Positions 25,600-39,070 of a stretch of DNA of 64,000 bases are shown one piece after another; the first letter of the stretch is position 1; every line of letters begins with the position of its first letter. Under the pieces are notes generated by a model. That model made no database searches and was not told the origin of the DNA. It saw only the letters and a list, made by a program, of their open reading frames with translations. The stretch comes from Aquilaria yunnanensis. Lineage: Eukaryota > Streptophyta > Magnoliopsida > Malvales > Thymelaeaceae. Position numbers and translations under genes: made by a program. The stretch covers positions 13,639,001 through 13,703,000 of the forward strand of contig CM077594.1 in assembly GCA_039654915.1 (NCBI GenBank). The letters are read 5' to 3'.

Positions 25600-28500
25600 G
25601 GCCAAAATGCACATATGGTCCCTTAACTTTTCCAACTCTAACGAGTCAGTCCTTTATTTTTAACTCAATATAAGTTAGTCCCTCAACTTTGAAAAAGTTA
25701 GCAAGTTAGTCCAAAATAGACGACAGGTCATACGGTGTTAAATTTTTACTGATATGGCATCACTGGCATGAGGTATTTCTGTTTTCCTTTTTACTTTCTC
25801 TCTCGACTCCATCTCTCTTTCCCTTGCCACCACCTACCGGTTGTTTATCTTCCCTCGCTAAATGCCAAGAATTGAATCTGCAATACCTTGTCCTATTATT
25901 TTCCCCAGCTTCTTCTCGTCACTGCCAGATCCTAATGGGCACATGCCTAGAAAAGCTTGACCCCAATTGTCCAAAATTGTCCGAAGATGGAAATGGAAAT
26001 GGCCAAAATGCATGCGTCGGGTGAGATGATGGTGGGTGAGTGAGGAGAGTGGGGAGGATAGCAGGCATCTGGTGAGACGATGGTTGGCAAACGAGGATTG
26101 CAGACGAGGAATATGAGCATCGGGTGAGACGTTGGCCAAAGGACGAGGATTACAAATGAGGAGGGTGGTGAGGACAGAGGACAAGGAAGGATGGGGGAGG
26201 CCGGTAGGCGACGGGGAAAGATGGGGGAGACAGGTAGGTGACGAGGGAGGAAAAAGGGCGAGGAGAGATGAGAGATGAGAGATGAGGGTGACGGCTGGTG
26301 GATGAGGATAGCAAACGATGAGGTGGGCAAGGACGGAGAATGAAGAGGAATGGGGGAGGCTGGCAAGCACGAGGGAGGAGAGATGGCGAGGAAAGAGGGC
26401 GAGGAGAGAAGAAAGATGATGACGACGTTAAAATCCCAGGCTAAACAATTGGACACTTTCTGTCACACCTATGACTGATTCATTTAATTTACTAAAGTTG
26501 AGGGACTAACTGTGAGGGAACCTTCTCGCTTACCCTAATATAGGGTGTTCCCAGGATCTTAGGATAATTAGGATTTAGTATTCCTGTTCTTAGTTGCAAA
26601 TGGCTAAGCTAATACTTGCGTTGTTTAAAACTTCATACTAGTTGATTATCATATGACATGAATTTATGCATGCTTAACTTCGGCATTTGGAGATAACTAA
26701 TAGAAGTAATAAATAAAAATTTTTAAAATAGTTTCCATTAGATTCATAAAACACTTGAAACACAGACCGAAGTCATATAAACATGTTTATTTAAACTGCA
26801 AGTATTAACTTATGTACACATAACACTTAACTTATGTACATCCATAAGCAACCATAGTGCATATACAGATATATACACTAAGTAAGTCCATACACACTAG
26901 TCAAACTAGAAACATTTCTTTGGTACCTAAGTACACAATATATACAAAGTCTGAAATTACCAAAATAACTCCCACCTGAGCACAGAAGCTCCAGAAAATG
27001 AGAGGTTCAACTTCTCCTTGTGTACTTTGCCCATATCTATCAAGACTATTTTAAATAACTTAGTTAGTACAATAATATTACTAACCAATAACTTAGAATC
27101 ATTAATGATTCATGGTATTTTTAATACCTGCACCAAAACCTTGCTTAACAACCCTTCAGTGGGTGTTAGGCTTCACACTACTAGTATCTGCACAATGTGA
27201 TACTTAAGGGAGTGAGAATCATAAATTCTCAGTAAGGAATTAAATACCTTCAAAATAAACTTTAGGACTCAGCATATGTAACATATATACACATCTTAAT
27301 GTGAGCTCAAAACGTTATGAGGTCTTAGATAATGGCCACTAGTATGGGTTCTATGGCGGGGAACCCATCCTCGACTTAATCCTTCTTACAATAGCTTAAC
27401 TCTTGCCTTAGCAAGCTTGGCTTGTTATTATTTACCCTTACTCACACTGTACAGGGAGTTCTTAAACTTGGTGACTCATTCTTACCAAGCTTGGTAGCTT
27501 AGCTAGGTTACTCTTAAGTATCAAAGCCCATCTTGAATACTTAGTACCCTGTATACTTATTTAAAGGCTATTTAATTACTTAGTCCTTAAGCCATTTCTT
27601 GTCCACCTCTTATTCCCTTGATTAATGCATTGTAAAACTCATAATGCATCAATTTAAACTTGAGCTTAAAATCCCTAACCTTGACTAATTAATGCAAGCA
27701 AACACCAACTTTAATGTCCTTATGGTCTCGGTTTTTTTGTATTCTTCTTTGTACCCTTTATAGTAGCTTGAGTATTTCTCTTTTAATTGATCATTTAGCT
27801 ACATAAATAGACCATAATTAGGACAATATTACAACATTCCTTATGGTTTAAATGGTTAGGAATAACCCTCTCATTGGATTTCAATTAACCAGCCTTTTAC
27901 TCAACACACAACGGCACCAGTTTCAGTGTTGTATCCTTTCAACTCCAAAACCGAAAAATCTAGGTTCCTATTGATTATTTCTTTTATAATCAACTAGGGA
28001 CCAATATAAACACATTAAATCCAACCATTTTTCAACACAAATAACCAAAAAAATTTGGACACATCCGAACCGAATCAACATATAACTAGGCCTTTAGCCT
28101 TCTTTCAATAACTTGGTTCAAATGGGTTTTAAATGTATTTTTACCTTCACAAGCTAACAAAAATTGATTATAACACACTTAATTCCAGATTTATAAACCC
28201 ACAAAAATTTTTGAATTAATCAAAAATAAGGAAAAATTGAATTAGTTCTTACCTTTCTTACTTAAGCTTAATTCCCAAGCTTTTCTTGTTGTTTTTCCCT
28301 TAATAAACAAACAAGAACTAAGCTCAAATCAGTAAATCTAGCAGCTACAGTGCCTTATGAAGCTCAAAAATAGGGGAAAAACAAAACAACACTTACTTGA
28401 ACAAGTTACTTGAAATTCAAGCCTAGGATGGTTCCATACTTGATTTTCCTTAAAAAATTTGCTTAATTATGCTTGATTTTGATGGACTGGAGCTTGGATT

Positions 28501-29219
28501 TGGTTAGGCTATGGAGTTTCGAAGGGGAAAGAGTGCTCTCAGGTGGTCTGGATCTAGAGGAAGAAGATGGCTGAGCAAATCATTGGAAGTCAACTTATGT
28601 AGGCTTAAATGGCACATGCCACGCACCTGATCCCTTCTTTGTACACAATAGTACATTGGGGACTTATACAGGACTGAACAGAAAAATCAGGACCAAAACC
28701 AGCATTATGCGGCGCCTGAATTCTTCTTTACCTTAATTACACTCACAGTCCTCATCTTTGACAAACGTGCAATTTAGATCAGATACTTTTGAAGGTTACA
28801 TATAAACCATTAATAGACAATTTAGTCTAAGTCACAATTTCACAAGGGTATAGCGAGAATCACGAAAAACCGTGAAACCTTAAATTTAATATTTTTCCAT
28901 CCTCTACCCAACCGTGAAATAAAAATGGGTCACTATATGAAACCCTTTTTGGTCCGGTTTTCTTAAATGACCAATTTTGTCATCTTTAAGCTACTATACT
29001 TTATTAAACCGAGAATTTACTTACATTAAATATTCTAAGTATATTAAATTACTAAAATAACTAATGTTACCTTAGTAATTATGACCCAAATTTTTTGGAG
29101 AGCCGTTACACTAACACATTTAATTTGGATAGTTAAAGGACTAACTCACACTAAGTCAAACCAAAATGACTAACTCGCTCGAGTTTGCCAAGTTGAAAGA
29201 CCATGTGTGCATTTTGGCC
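25600..29219. mobile_element. non-autonomous TIR element, interrupted by a solo LTR
   Basis: The left end GGCCAAAATGCACATATGGT and the right end, read on the minus strand as GGCCAAAATGCACACATGGT, are inverted repeats that stay similar for about 90 bp (both contain GAGTTAGTC/AAGTTAGTCC-like text). The element proper is about 1.0 kb (25600-26510 plus 29116-29219); the rest is a later LTR. The interior is AG-rich (26030-26420) and codes for nothing I recognise. I could not find a clear target duplication next to the ends, so the superfamily (MULE or other) is open. Confidence 0.65.
26511..29110. repeat. solo LTR, 2.6 kb, inside the TIR element
   Basis: The segment starts TGTGAGGGAACC and ends GAGAGCCGTTACA, and the 5-bp direct repeat CTAAC flanks it (26506-26510 and 29111-29115). 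No primer site, polypurine tract or coding region is present, so this is best read as the product of LTR-LTR recombination. On the minus strand it begins TGTAACGGC, a start often seen in large plant gypsy LTRs; that orientation and class are inferred. Confidence 0.8.
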
Positions 29220-30889
29220 TTTTTATTTTTATCATATAACTAATACTAATATGCTACATACACACATATAGGTCGGATGTGGGGCCTAGTGAACCTGAAA
29301 CCCCGCATACAACCCAAACTCGTCGGCGGATGGGAAAAGAAAAACCACATTCGACCCAAATATGATCAATTGTACAAAAAATACTTGACCTATAGAATTA
29401 GATGTAATCGGATGTCCACTGGATCGGACATTTATTAACATCGTTAGTGAAAAAGAGAAACAGAGATGAAGATGAAGATGAAGATTGGTAAAAAAAAAAG
29501 AGTGAAAGAACCAATGAGATAATATAAAAAGTTAATGGTGGGTGAGATTTTATTTAACTTTTTTTAGGATTTCAATTGAATATAAATAAAAAATTATTAA
29601 AAAGAATAAAAAATTACTACTAGTTTTTTATCAATGACTTTATGTACATAGAATTTAATATAAATAATAATTTAATCAAGACACTTTCATGATGCTTTTA
29701 TGCATATACATTTAATAGATAAATGATTTTTTGCTCCCGCTTCATGTCACCTAAAGATAAAGTGATTATTTAATGATCTTAGCGTACAAAATAAAATTTT
29801 AGGCTTGAGTTAAGAGAAAATAGTAAACTAGGGGATAAAAGTGTAATTTTCCTAGTATTCTATGCTGATGTGGAATTTTTTTTATCCATTGTAACTTTTT
29901 TTTTATCTAAAAAATGATAAAAATAAATCATTTTAATGATATTAAGGATGAAAGTGGAACAATATATTAAAATTTTTCACCTAATTTTCAAGCATTTTAA
30001 ACCTAGCATTCCACCTAACATCATCATTGCCAGAATTATTATCATGCTCAATGCTCATGAGGAGTTTAGAGGTTGAACTGTAAACCATCCCTCACTATTT
30101 TTCACAAAGAAAAAAGTTAGTTGTTCTGGGCATGTTCATTCAGTTGGATGAGTTACAATTTGATTTGTTTTCAGTTTTTATAAATTTGATTCATACCATC
30201 TGAATTATAAATCTGAACCATTCAAATTATAATTCAATTTTTTTGTTTTTATTTGAACCATTGAAATTATAATTCAGTTTATCTAATTTTTATAATTTAA
30301 TTTTCTTATTAAAACTAAACACATGGAATTGAAATATATATATATATAATTTTATTAGAACTTCAAAAAATATGATAAAAATTGATAATATTTCATTTTA
30401 TGCATAAAATTTAGGGTTGAGTCATAACATATAGTTCAAATTAAACAAAAAATGACATTCTACATATAAGGTTAACGAGCTTAATTATAAAATATCTAGT
30501 ATATCGGTTTGTTTGATTTTAAGTTTAGAAACCAATAACTGTTCTCATAACTAAATTAAAAATACAATTTAATTCAATCTAGATCCAATAACCAAAGAAC
30601 TGAATAATTTTATCCAATCTAAATAATACATTTGATTATTCAGTTTTATCATGAACCCCTAAAATCCTTCTCTCTGAGAATCATTATCGTCGTCCACACC
30701 ATCTTGATGACCCGAGCTCATCTTTGTTCAATCTCATCATGGCCTACATAACCTTCATCCTCTCTGAGCTATGCCGGTTCTATTGCTCAGCCGATTTCCT
30801 AGGAGAACAATTTCATACTCCGATTCTATTCTGTTCAGTGATTTAGGGGAAAATCAGAGCTACCAGGTTCGATGTCCTTGTCTTCTCTT
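29220..30889. other. AT-rich intergenic DNA
   Basis: No gene. Around 29930-29980 (TTTTAATGATATTAAGGATGAAAGTGGAAC) the text is an inverted relative of 20980-21030, as in TIR-type dispersed repeats. The last 200 bases are less AT-rich and form the target into which the CACTA element inserted. Confidence 0.5.
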
Positions 30890-31065
30890 CACTACTAAAA
30901 AAAAAACCAGGTTTTTCAATGGGCGTGTTGATAATTTCCAATACTTAAGACCGTTGGTAAAAAAAATTGAAATTTACTAATGCGCAGATGTATTGGTAAA
31001 TCAACTATTTTCCAAAGAGTAAATTACCAACGCGTCCGTACGTTAGTAATTATAAATATATTATA

Positions 31066-31067
31066 AC

Positions 31068-31129
<62 letters not shown>
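31066..31129. repeat. (AAT)n microsatellite
   Basis: About 20 uninterrupted AAT/ATA units in the left subterminal part of the outer CACTA. Confidence 0.95.
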
Positions 31130-32289
31130 GCATGCACATTGGTAACAAGCGTGTTGTTAATTAACAGCGGTCATACACCAGCTATGTTTTCCAACGAGCG
31201 ACCAAATTACCAATGTGTACATGCGTTGATATTTAACGTGCATGCGCATCGGTAAATATCAATGGTTTCCAATAAGAAGCCGTTGGTAATTATGTCAAAG
31301 TTTTTAAAAAATTAAACCTGTTTCCAACAATGAGCTGTTGGAAACTATATTTTTTTTGTAAAAAAAAATAAAAATAAAATAATTAATATTAAATTATATA
31401 TTACATTAACTAAAAATTGTATTTATTAAAAATATATAACAATGATTTTATTGGTACACAAAAAATTTAACGATTCAGTTAAAATTCAAAAATATATAAT
31501 TTCACAAAAAAAATAAGTAAAAATTCAAAAAATTGAAAAAAAAAATTCATAAAAGCTTACTGAAATTAATAAAAAATTTAAAATTAATGAAAAGAAATTA
31601 AAAAATTAAGAATAAATTCACAGCTTGAAAATTAGAAATATCTTTAAAATTAACTAAAAATTCACAAAATTAAAGAAATTACTGAAATTCATGCACAAAA
31701 ATACACAAAATTTGCAAAAGTTATAATTAATTAAAAAATAAAACACAATATTAACTAAAAAATCAAGAAATGAAAACAAAATCAACAATCAAACAACAGA
31801 TCTACAAAATCATACAACTAAATGCTACAAATTTACAAAATCAAAACCAAATCAATAATTAAACACCAGATCTATAAAATCCAATAAGCAAAAGCTAAAT
31901 TTGAAAAAAAACAACCAAATCAACACAATAAAAAACTGAAATGATGGAGTCGGGGTGGCAAAAAAAAGCGAGGGGAGGAAGCAGGGCAGCGAGGCAAGGC
32001 AAGGCGTTAAGGCGAGGGGGATGCAAAGAGATGGGGATGGGAGGAGATGGGGATGCAAGGAAAGGAGGCAAATTGGCAGCGGCGTACTAAGATTGACGCC
32101 TGGGGAAGAACGGAGGGAGATCGGCAAGGAAAGGGGGATGTAAAGAAACGGGGAGGCATGACAAGGATGCAAGACATCGGCGGCATACCGAGTTCAACAC
32201 TTGGGGAAAAAGGGATGGAGATCGATGGCTACGATAGACGGAGGGCGATCGACCGCCAGGGAGGGAGACGACCACTACTAAAAAAAATA

Positions 32290-32735
32290 GCATTTCCAAC
32301 TGCCATTTCCAACGGCAGGCAGTTGGAAAATAGTCAGTTGGAAAATCATTCGTTGGAAGTTAATCTTCCAACTGCCCAGAAGTAAGCAGTTGGAACTTCC
32401 AACTGTCAGCCGTTGGAAATAAAGCAGTTGGAGAATTTTCCAACGGCTTTATTATTATTATTTTTTTTTGTTTTTCCAACTGCTGTGGCAGTTGGAAACG
32501 TGGCAGTTGGAAATTTTTTAAGTTATTGGAAAATTTTCCAACTACTGTGGCAGTTGGAAAATTTTCCAACTGCCTGACAGTTGGAAATTTTTTAAGCCAT
32601 TGGAAAATTTTCCAACGGCTTGGGCAGTTGGAAATTTGGCAGTTGGAAAATTTTCCAACAGCCTGACAGTTGGAAATTTTTTAAGCCATTGGAAACATTT
32701 CCAACTGCCCAGGCCGTTGGAAAATTTTCCAGATT
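32290..32735. repeat. left subterminal repeat cluster of the inner CACTA
   Basis: Some twenty copies of GTTGGAAA or its complement TTTCCAAC, usually preceded by CA- or CC- (CAGTTGGAAA, CCGTTGGAAA), packed with 10-30 bp spacing. In CACTA elements such clusters bind the TNPA-type protein. Confidence 0.85.
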
Positions 32736-33078
32736 TTATTTTTAGCTTCGAAATATTTTTTTATTTATATTATTTATCTCTATACTGTCCATTTCCAATC
32801 GAATGTTTTGTTTAAACGTTAACCTCGTATGCTGCCGATACTGATATCGTTTCTAGTCAATTTTTAAAACTCACAAAATTTCATAAATTAAAATTACTAA
32901 GTGAAGTGAATGTGTGTTAAAACAAACATACAGAATTAAAATTACTAAGTCAAGTTGGAAATTTACTACTAAATCCACATGAGCATGATATACCAGTAGA
33001 GTTTAAATTACATGCTTTCATAATCCAACTAAATGAATGTTTGTCTATAAATACATATAGCAGCATGATATACCTGAT

Positions 33079-34731
33079 CTATGCGTCATCCGATCCGGAG
33101 TCATCATCATCATCTGCAGGTGGTGCGGGGGGGGGGGGGGGGCGGGGGGGGTGAATTGCATATGTACTCCATCTCAGATCGTTGGCTCCTCTTCAGACGT
33201 TCTAGCTTCCGCTCATAATGTGATGCTTGCTGTGCAGTTTGCTCCGCTACGACTCGCTGTACTTGTTCAGCGAACTCCGGAGTCTGCATCACATCAATAT
33301 GTGCTGCATGAGTAAGCCCTGGTCGCCGTCATCCAGGCACGAGATGTTGTTCTGATCCAAGCCCAAATACACGCCCTTTCTTCCTGCCCCCAGCAGCGGC
33401 ACTTATGATCGCAACCTCATCTATGTCAGGTGCGCCACCTGAATCATCCGTTTGCTGCGTTGCTTCCTCGATCTCAGCAGCTACTATTGCCTGCATATAA
33501 CAGTACAGAAAATTTATTAGTAACAAGATCAGAAATTATACTTAAGCATTATGTAACAATTACTTACCGCAACTTCTTCAGTACGCCTGTTAACGTAATC
33601 CCCGCTCTTTTTCTTATGAGTTTGCTGCATCACCTTGAACAATCCTGGGTCCCTCTTCTCCGGATCTTTATCACGCTACATTTGAAACATAGTCACATTA
33701 ATTGATTGTCCAAGTAAAGTTACTTGAAATTATGTGTAAAAGATTATGATTATTTTACCATTCGTTCTCGGTGTTCAGTAATGGAAACCGAACCTCCTGC
33801 ATATGTAGCACTGCATGCACCTGTGGAGTTAGATGACTCCGATGATAAAGATCGCATCGTCTTACCCCTTGCCGATCGCTCGTTAAACTCCGCGGTGTCC
33901 CACCATGCTTCCATTTCTGCATACTGCGCGTCGGTCATAAAAGATGCCCTTGCTCGCCGTTTCTCCGGATTCTTTTCTCGGCGGATGTCCCCCAGCGTAT
34001 GTCGGTAATGACTAGCCGCCAACATATGCCAGACGCGGTAGACCTCATTATGGTGGGCTGGATCCCACTCACATAATCCCTGCACGTTATGAACTATAAA
34101 AACTATATAGCGGATCTATAGATTCCAACATAGATGATAAAGGCAAAATAGTTATAACAAGTATCTAACCTCAAATACGCGCCACCACGCCTGAATATCT
34201 GCTGGACTCGCGCTCGTCCAGTCATGATGTCCCCTGAAGTGTGTGGTGAAGCATCTAGTGATCAACCTTGTTGCTCGTGATGGAAGGAAGCTACATGAAG
34301 TTGATGTTTCACAGAATTCATGAAATTAGTCTTACTGCGACTTCAGATACTACATGTTAAATAAACTAATTTGGTACAAGCGGGTGCATTACTTACGTGT
34401 TCCCGTGAGGTACTATCCGTAAACGAGACTGCAGCGGGGCTTGGGATACCGTGTTCTGACCATGTGAACTCCCACAATCCGATGACACTACAGGGGTCGG
34501 GATAGACCGACTACCACTACCACGTCTAAGACCAATGCGAATACCACCTGTGGGAGGGTGAGGATGATGAACAGGTGTTTGTTCTGTTGATGGCTGTGCA
34601 TCCGAATGATGTGAATGCGATTGGCCTGCCTGCTCATGTCTAGCTATTGGTTCTGCTAAAACTTCTTTCATTTGCTGAAATAGCCCTTTCCCTGGGCGAC
34701 GTGTATATGTCGCATCTCCTTTAGGTGGCAT
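33079..34731 (-). pseudogene. TNPA-like CACTA protein (Transposase_24 type), disrupted
   Basis: Starts MPPKGDATYTRRPGKGLF at 34731; a GT donor follows HGNT near 34393. Further exon-like pieces carry RATRLITRCFTTHF, IQAWWRVFE (about 34290-34170), NEVYRVWHMLAASHYRHTLG and KNPEKRRARASFMTDAQYAE (34085-33760), RDKDPEKRDPGLFKVMQQTH (about 33680-33590) and AIVAAEIEEATQQTDD then an alpha-helical EFAEQVQRVVAEQTAQQ segment (33500-33180). This layout is that of the plant En/Spm-type Transposase_24 protein thought to bind subterminal repeats. An in-frame TGA follows LVPG near 33339. The tail reads through a C tract (G on plus, 33127-33151) and is shifted out of its acidic ADDDDDSGSDDA ending. Confidence 0.75.
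33126..33152 (-). repeat. G-run (17+8) in the TNPA-like gene
   Basis: The plus strand has two long G runs separated by one C; on the coding strand this is a polyproline-encoding C tract. Slippage here, in the plant or in sequencing, decides the reading frame of the protein's tail. The plus strand could form a G-quadruplex. Confidence 0.9.
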
Positions 34732-34911
34732 CTACATTATTATGAAATCCCATACAAAAGTTTACATAACGTACATTCAAACATTTAAATAAAACTTGCT
34801 CAATCATATTGTAGGCACCAGGTTGAAGTTATTGTTGCTCTTTACATATATATTAAAAGTTAATTACTAAACGAGAACATTACATAATACAATAACATAT
34901 GCACGTTTACA

Positions 34912-37564
34912 TTATTCTGAGTTTCCAAGTTCATCTGAATTTGATTTCTCTGATTCGCCATTATCAGTATCCCCTGATTCAAAATCATTTTCATCATTAC
35001 TTCCTTCAAGGGAGTCCTCATTGTCAGAGAAATCGTCATCTCCCAAAGTTTCATCCCTCAATGCCATGTCTTCCTCCACAGCTTCCCATACACCTGTTTC
35101 AGCTAAATTGTCGATTGGGTCATCCATAATTATGGGAGACCTGTTCACACCGACCTGCAATTCTTCCTGATATGCATCTTCGACAACAGCTACATTATTA
35201 TGAACAATGCGTCTAGGTTTGATTTTCAACACCGCCAACCAACCCGTTTTGTCACGTGACTTTGTGGGATAATTGGTGTAGTAAACTTGATCAGCTTGGG
35301 ATGCAAGAATGAACGGGTCAAACTTCCCATATCGACGACCATTACGAACGTCAACTATCCCATATTGTTGGTGAACCCGAATGCCACGATTTGGAGTAGG
35401 GTCAAACCAAGCACACTTAAACAATACTACTTTTTTATGTGGCCACCCAGGATATTCCAGTTGAATGATTTCTTCTAACACCCCATAAAAATCACATTCA
35501 ACCTCACTTGATCCTGAAGTCCTAATACATACTCCACTGTTAAATGTCACTTTATCGCGACCCCAGTCGCTAATGTGGAACTTGTATCCATTTATGAAGT
35601 AAACAGGCCAACTCTCAACACGACGAGATGGCCCGCATGCAACATCCCACAGGAAGCGGTCCGTGATAGTGTTTCTTACATCATTCACCTAGTTTCAAAC
35701 AGTCATAATATAAATATGTATTTTGGTTATTTATCAAAATATGGGTAATTTGAAGTGTAAGTAACTTACATAGTTTCTAAGCCATGTCTCAAAGTTATTC
35801 TCAATGTAGACATCCAGGTCTGCCATCTGTATATTGGGTGCATGCATACGCACCTCATCAACGAACAAACTACAAGATGGCAGAAGAAGACGATGAAGCA
35901 TAAACTGGATGAGGTTAGTAGAAAAGAATAAAAGTTTTGTTTCAGAGAAACATGTAAATATTTAGCAATGGGTATTGTTTCACTTACTCGAGGTACGGCT
36001 TCACCTCCTTACAATTCAGTAACACATATGCAGCTGCGACCCTCAATTCATTGTCATCAAGATAGCGATACCTTGATGCCCCATATGGTCGACCCGGGTA
36101 TCTAAATATAGACCACACCGATTCATCAAATGGCCCTTCGCCGCCATCATCATTACGAGGTACTCGAGTAGCCATATGTGGGATATGAGATTCAAAGTAG
36201 TGCGAGCAAAATGTAGAGGTCTCATCAATTAGATATGTTTCACAAATTGAACCCTCTACATGAGCCTTATTTGAAACCTTCATTTTGAGGTCATGCATAC
36301 AACGCTCAAACTTGTACATCCACCTATATTGAACGGGGCCTCCAACTCTTGCTTCGTAAGGTAGGTGAACCGGCAAATGTTTCATCGAGTCGAAAAAAGC
36401 CGGTGGGAAAATTCTTTCCAACTTACAAAGTATGACAGGTATATTTGCTTCCAACTCGACCATGTGATTCACATCTAACTCTGGGGAGCATAAATCTCGG
36501 AAGAATTGGCTTAACTCGGTCAACGGTTTCCATATATTATCAGGCATTGCTTCAAGTGCAATTGGGAGGAGCCTTTGCATCATTACATGACAGTCATGGC
36601 TTTTCATACCCGACAGTTGACTTACATTACTGTCAACACACCTCGCAAGGTTCGATGCATACCCGTCTGAAGGATGTTTTAAAACATTTGGGTCGGATCG
36701 ATGCTTACTGTGCCACGGCATGTGCTCTGCAGTTGAGAGTGAAGCATATAGTCGCTGAAGCCGAGGAGTGAGTGGTAAATAGTGCATAGTCTTCCTTGCT
36801 CTATCCTTACCTTGCCCATTTGTTCTCGGCTTAAACCGAGATTCACCACAAAACTTGCATTCTGAAGCATCTTCATCAGAATTCCAAAACAACATGCAGT
36901 CGTTTACACAACCATCAATTTTAAGATGGGCAAGACCTAGTTGTGAAACTAATTTCTTCGTCTCATACCAATTGGATGACATCTTGCTGTCACTTGGCTG
37001 CGTCTCTTTCATCAACGCTGCAATACCATCATAACACCCTCTTGGTATATGATATTCTGCTTTTAGGTTTAACAACCGAACTGCAGCAGAAAGCTCAGAA
37101 TGCTTCTCACATCCATCCCAAAGAGGTGTACTAGCGGAGTACAGTAAATCAGAAAACCTTCTAAAACCTTCATTAGGTTGTTGATCCTTTTCAGTGGAAT
37201 TCTGATGCATACTTGGACCCGCTGCATCAAATATCATTTGAGCATATGGGTTTACATTTGAACTGAACTCAGAATGCTCATACCAATCAGAATTATGAAA
37301 CGGCTACTGCGGAGGCTCTGTAAATGACTCCCCATGAGCTGTCCAGTTTGTGTAATGAGCCATGAAACCCACTTTGTATAGATGCACTCGAACGTCATCA
37401 CAATCCTTAAACTTCAAATTTTTACACCTCCTACACGGGCAACGTATTTTGTTGCCATCCATGTGAGCTGGGTTACTACAGGCAAATGTTATGAACTGCT
37501 CAATCCCTGTCTCCCACTCCTCTGTGTACCCAACTCGGCCAGGTAAATAACGACTACTATACAT
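34912..37564 (-). pseudogene. TNP2-like CACTA transposase, catalytic core deleted
   Basis: Exon A (to 35988) begins MYSSRYLPGRVGYTEEWETG with the transposase-associated domain (RCPCRRCKNLKF, about 37450). A TAG at 37304-37306 interrupts it; the frame then continues through PFHNSDWYEHSEF, AEYHIPRGCYDGIAALMKET and CKFCGESRFKP. At about 36665 the sequence jumps from VLKHPSDG directly to YASNLARCV: the whole Transposase_21 catalytic region normally found between these motifs is missing, in frame. The downstream DUF4218-like part (KSHDCHVMMQRLLPIA) remains. Exons B (35869-35770) and C (35688-34912) encode the DUF4216 domain (VVLFKCAWFDPTPNRG). Splice sites are intact. Intact relatives exceed 1000 residues. 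Confidence 0.9.
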
Positions 37565-37979
37565 CCAACTACGGTCTATGAAGTCCTACCAATAGATTAT
37601 TTTGTTTAGTTAATCTAAACCATGTCATTTAAAACACACAAACTGTAATGACTAAGTAACTTTAAGGTCTTTTTAGTTTATTGAATCAAACAATATTATT
37701 TATAAATAGTATTTTTAAAATTAACAATATCTTACAAAAGGCCACATTTGTATAAATGGAACACCATTTCTTACTGAACAATTATTTCGTGTACTATTAC
37801 TTTACTACTACTCATACAAAATGCATTATTAGTACAATTATGAAATATTATGGTTAATATTATAATTAAGATTATGAATATTATTATAATTATTTAAGGT
37901 TATTACACCTATTACTGACATATATTACTACTATTACTGACATATATTATTACTATTACTATTAGTAGTATTTCAATAT

Positions 37980-38045
37980 ACAATTATTATTATTAGTATT
38001 ATTATTAATATTATTATTATTATTATTATACTTATTATTATAGTT

Positions 38046-38115
<70 letters not shown>
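37980..38115. repeat. (TTA)n microsatellite, inner CACTA
   Basis: Imperfect from 37980 and pure from about 38048 to 38115, over 20 units. It is a different position and element from the AAT array at 31066. Confidence 0.95.
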
Positions 38116-38118
<3 letters not shown>

Positions 38119-38559
38119 TGTTTATAATAGTAGTTATAATTTTTATTTGTCTTATTGGATTTATTATTGGTATACTAATAATAATAATTAATAGTATTAC
38201 TACTATTACTTTACTACTAATCTTGCCATCATATGTATTGTTTCAAATATAAGTTATTATTACTAAAAATAATAATATTATTATTACTATTAATATTATT
38301 ATAATTGATATTACTCGTATTCGATTAATTAGATCAGAAATAATAATACTAATTCGTAATATTATTTTTACTATGACTTTACTACTACATTTATAATTCC
38401 ATATTTATTCTTCGTAATATTATTAATATTGACATATATTATTTTTGAAGGTCAATTTATTTCACTACATATATTTTGTACAATTTATATTAATGCCAAT
38501 AATGAAAACATTGTAATCAAAATTCCAAAATAACCATTGTACGTTGTAACAAAATATAT

Positions 38560-39070
38560 AACCCAAACAATTGACTTCAAACTAAAGCCGTTGCTATTTT
38601 TGAAATATACTAAATAATTTAACACACAAATATACTAATTACAAAAAGTTAGCATCCAAGTAATTATTTTCTGTTCTTAAATATACAAACTATTTTGACA
38701 CATAAATATACAACCTAAATAATTTACATCCCACCATTAATTATTATTTTTAAATATACTAAGTATTTCATATTTATAAATATACTAAAAAATTTCACAC
38801 ACAAATTTACTACCTAAACAATTTACTTAAAACTAATTATTTTCTATTCTTAAAGATACTAACTAATTTTAGACATAATTATTCTACCTCAATAATTTAC
38901 ATAAAACTAAGGAATTATTATTTTTAAATATAGTAACTAATATGACACATAAATGAACTACCTAAACAATGTACTTAACACTAATTGTTTACTATTTTTA
39001 ATTATACTAACTATTTTCACACATAAATATACTATCTACATAATTTACTTAAAACTAATAATTTCCTATT
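38560..39070. repeat. degenerate tandem array, about 90-bp unit
   Basis: Five to six units each containing TAAATATACTAACTATTTTNACACATAAATNTACT-like words followed by ACCTAAACAATTTACTTAAAACTAA. Copies are well diverged. The function, if any, is unknown. Confidence 0.7.

Noticed and set aside
25858..26456. Two minus-strand frames of about 170 codons, Pro/Ser/Leu-rich
   Set aside because: Two overlapping frames of the AG-rich interior of a TIR element; no domain.
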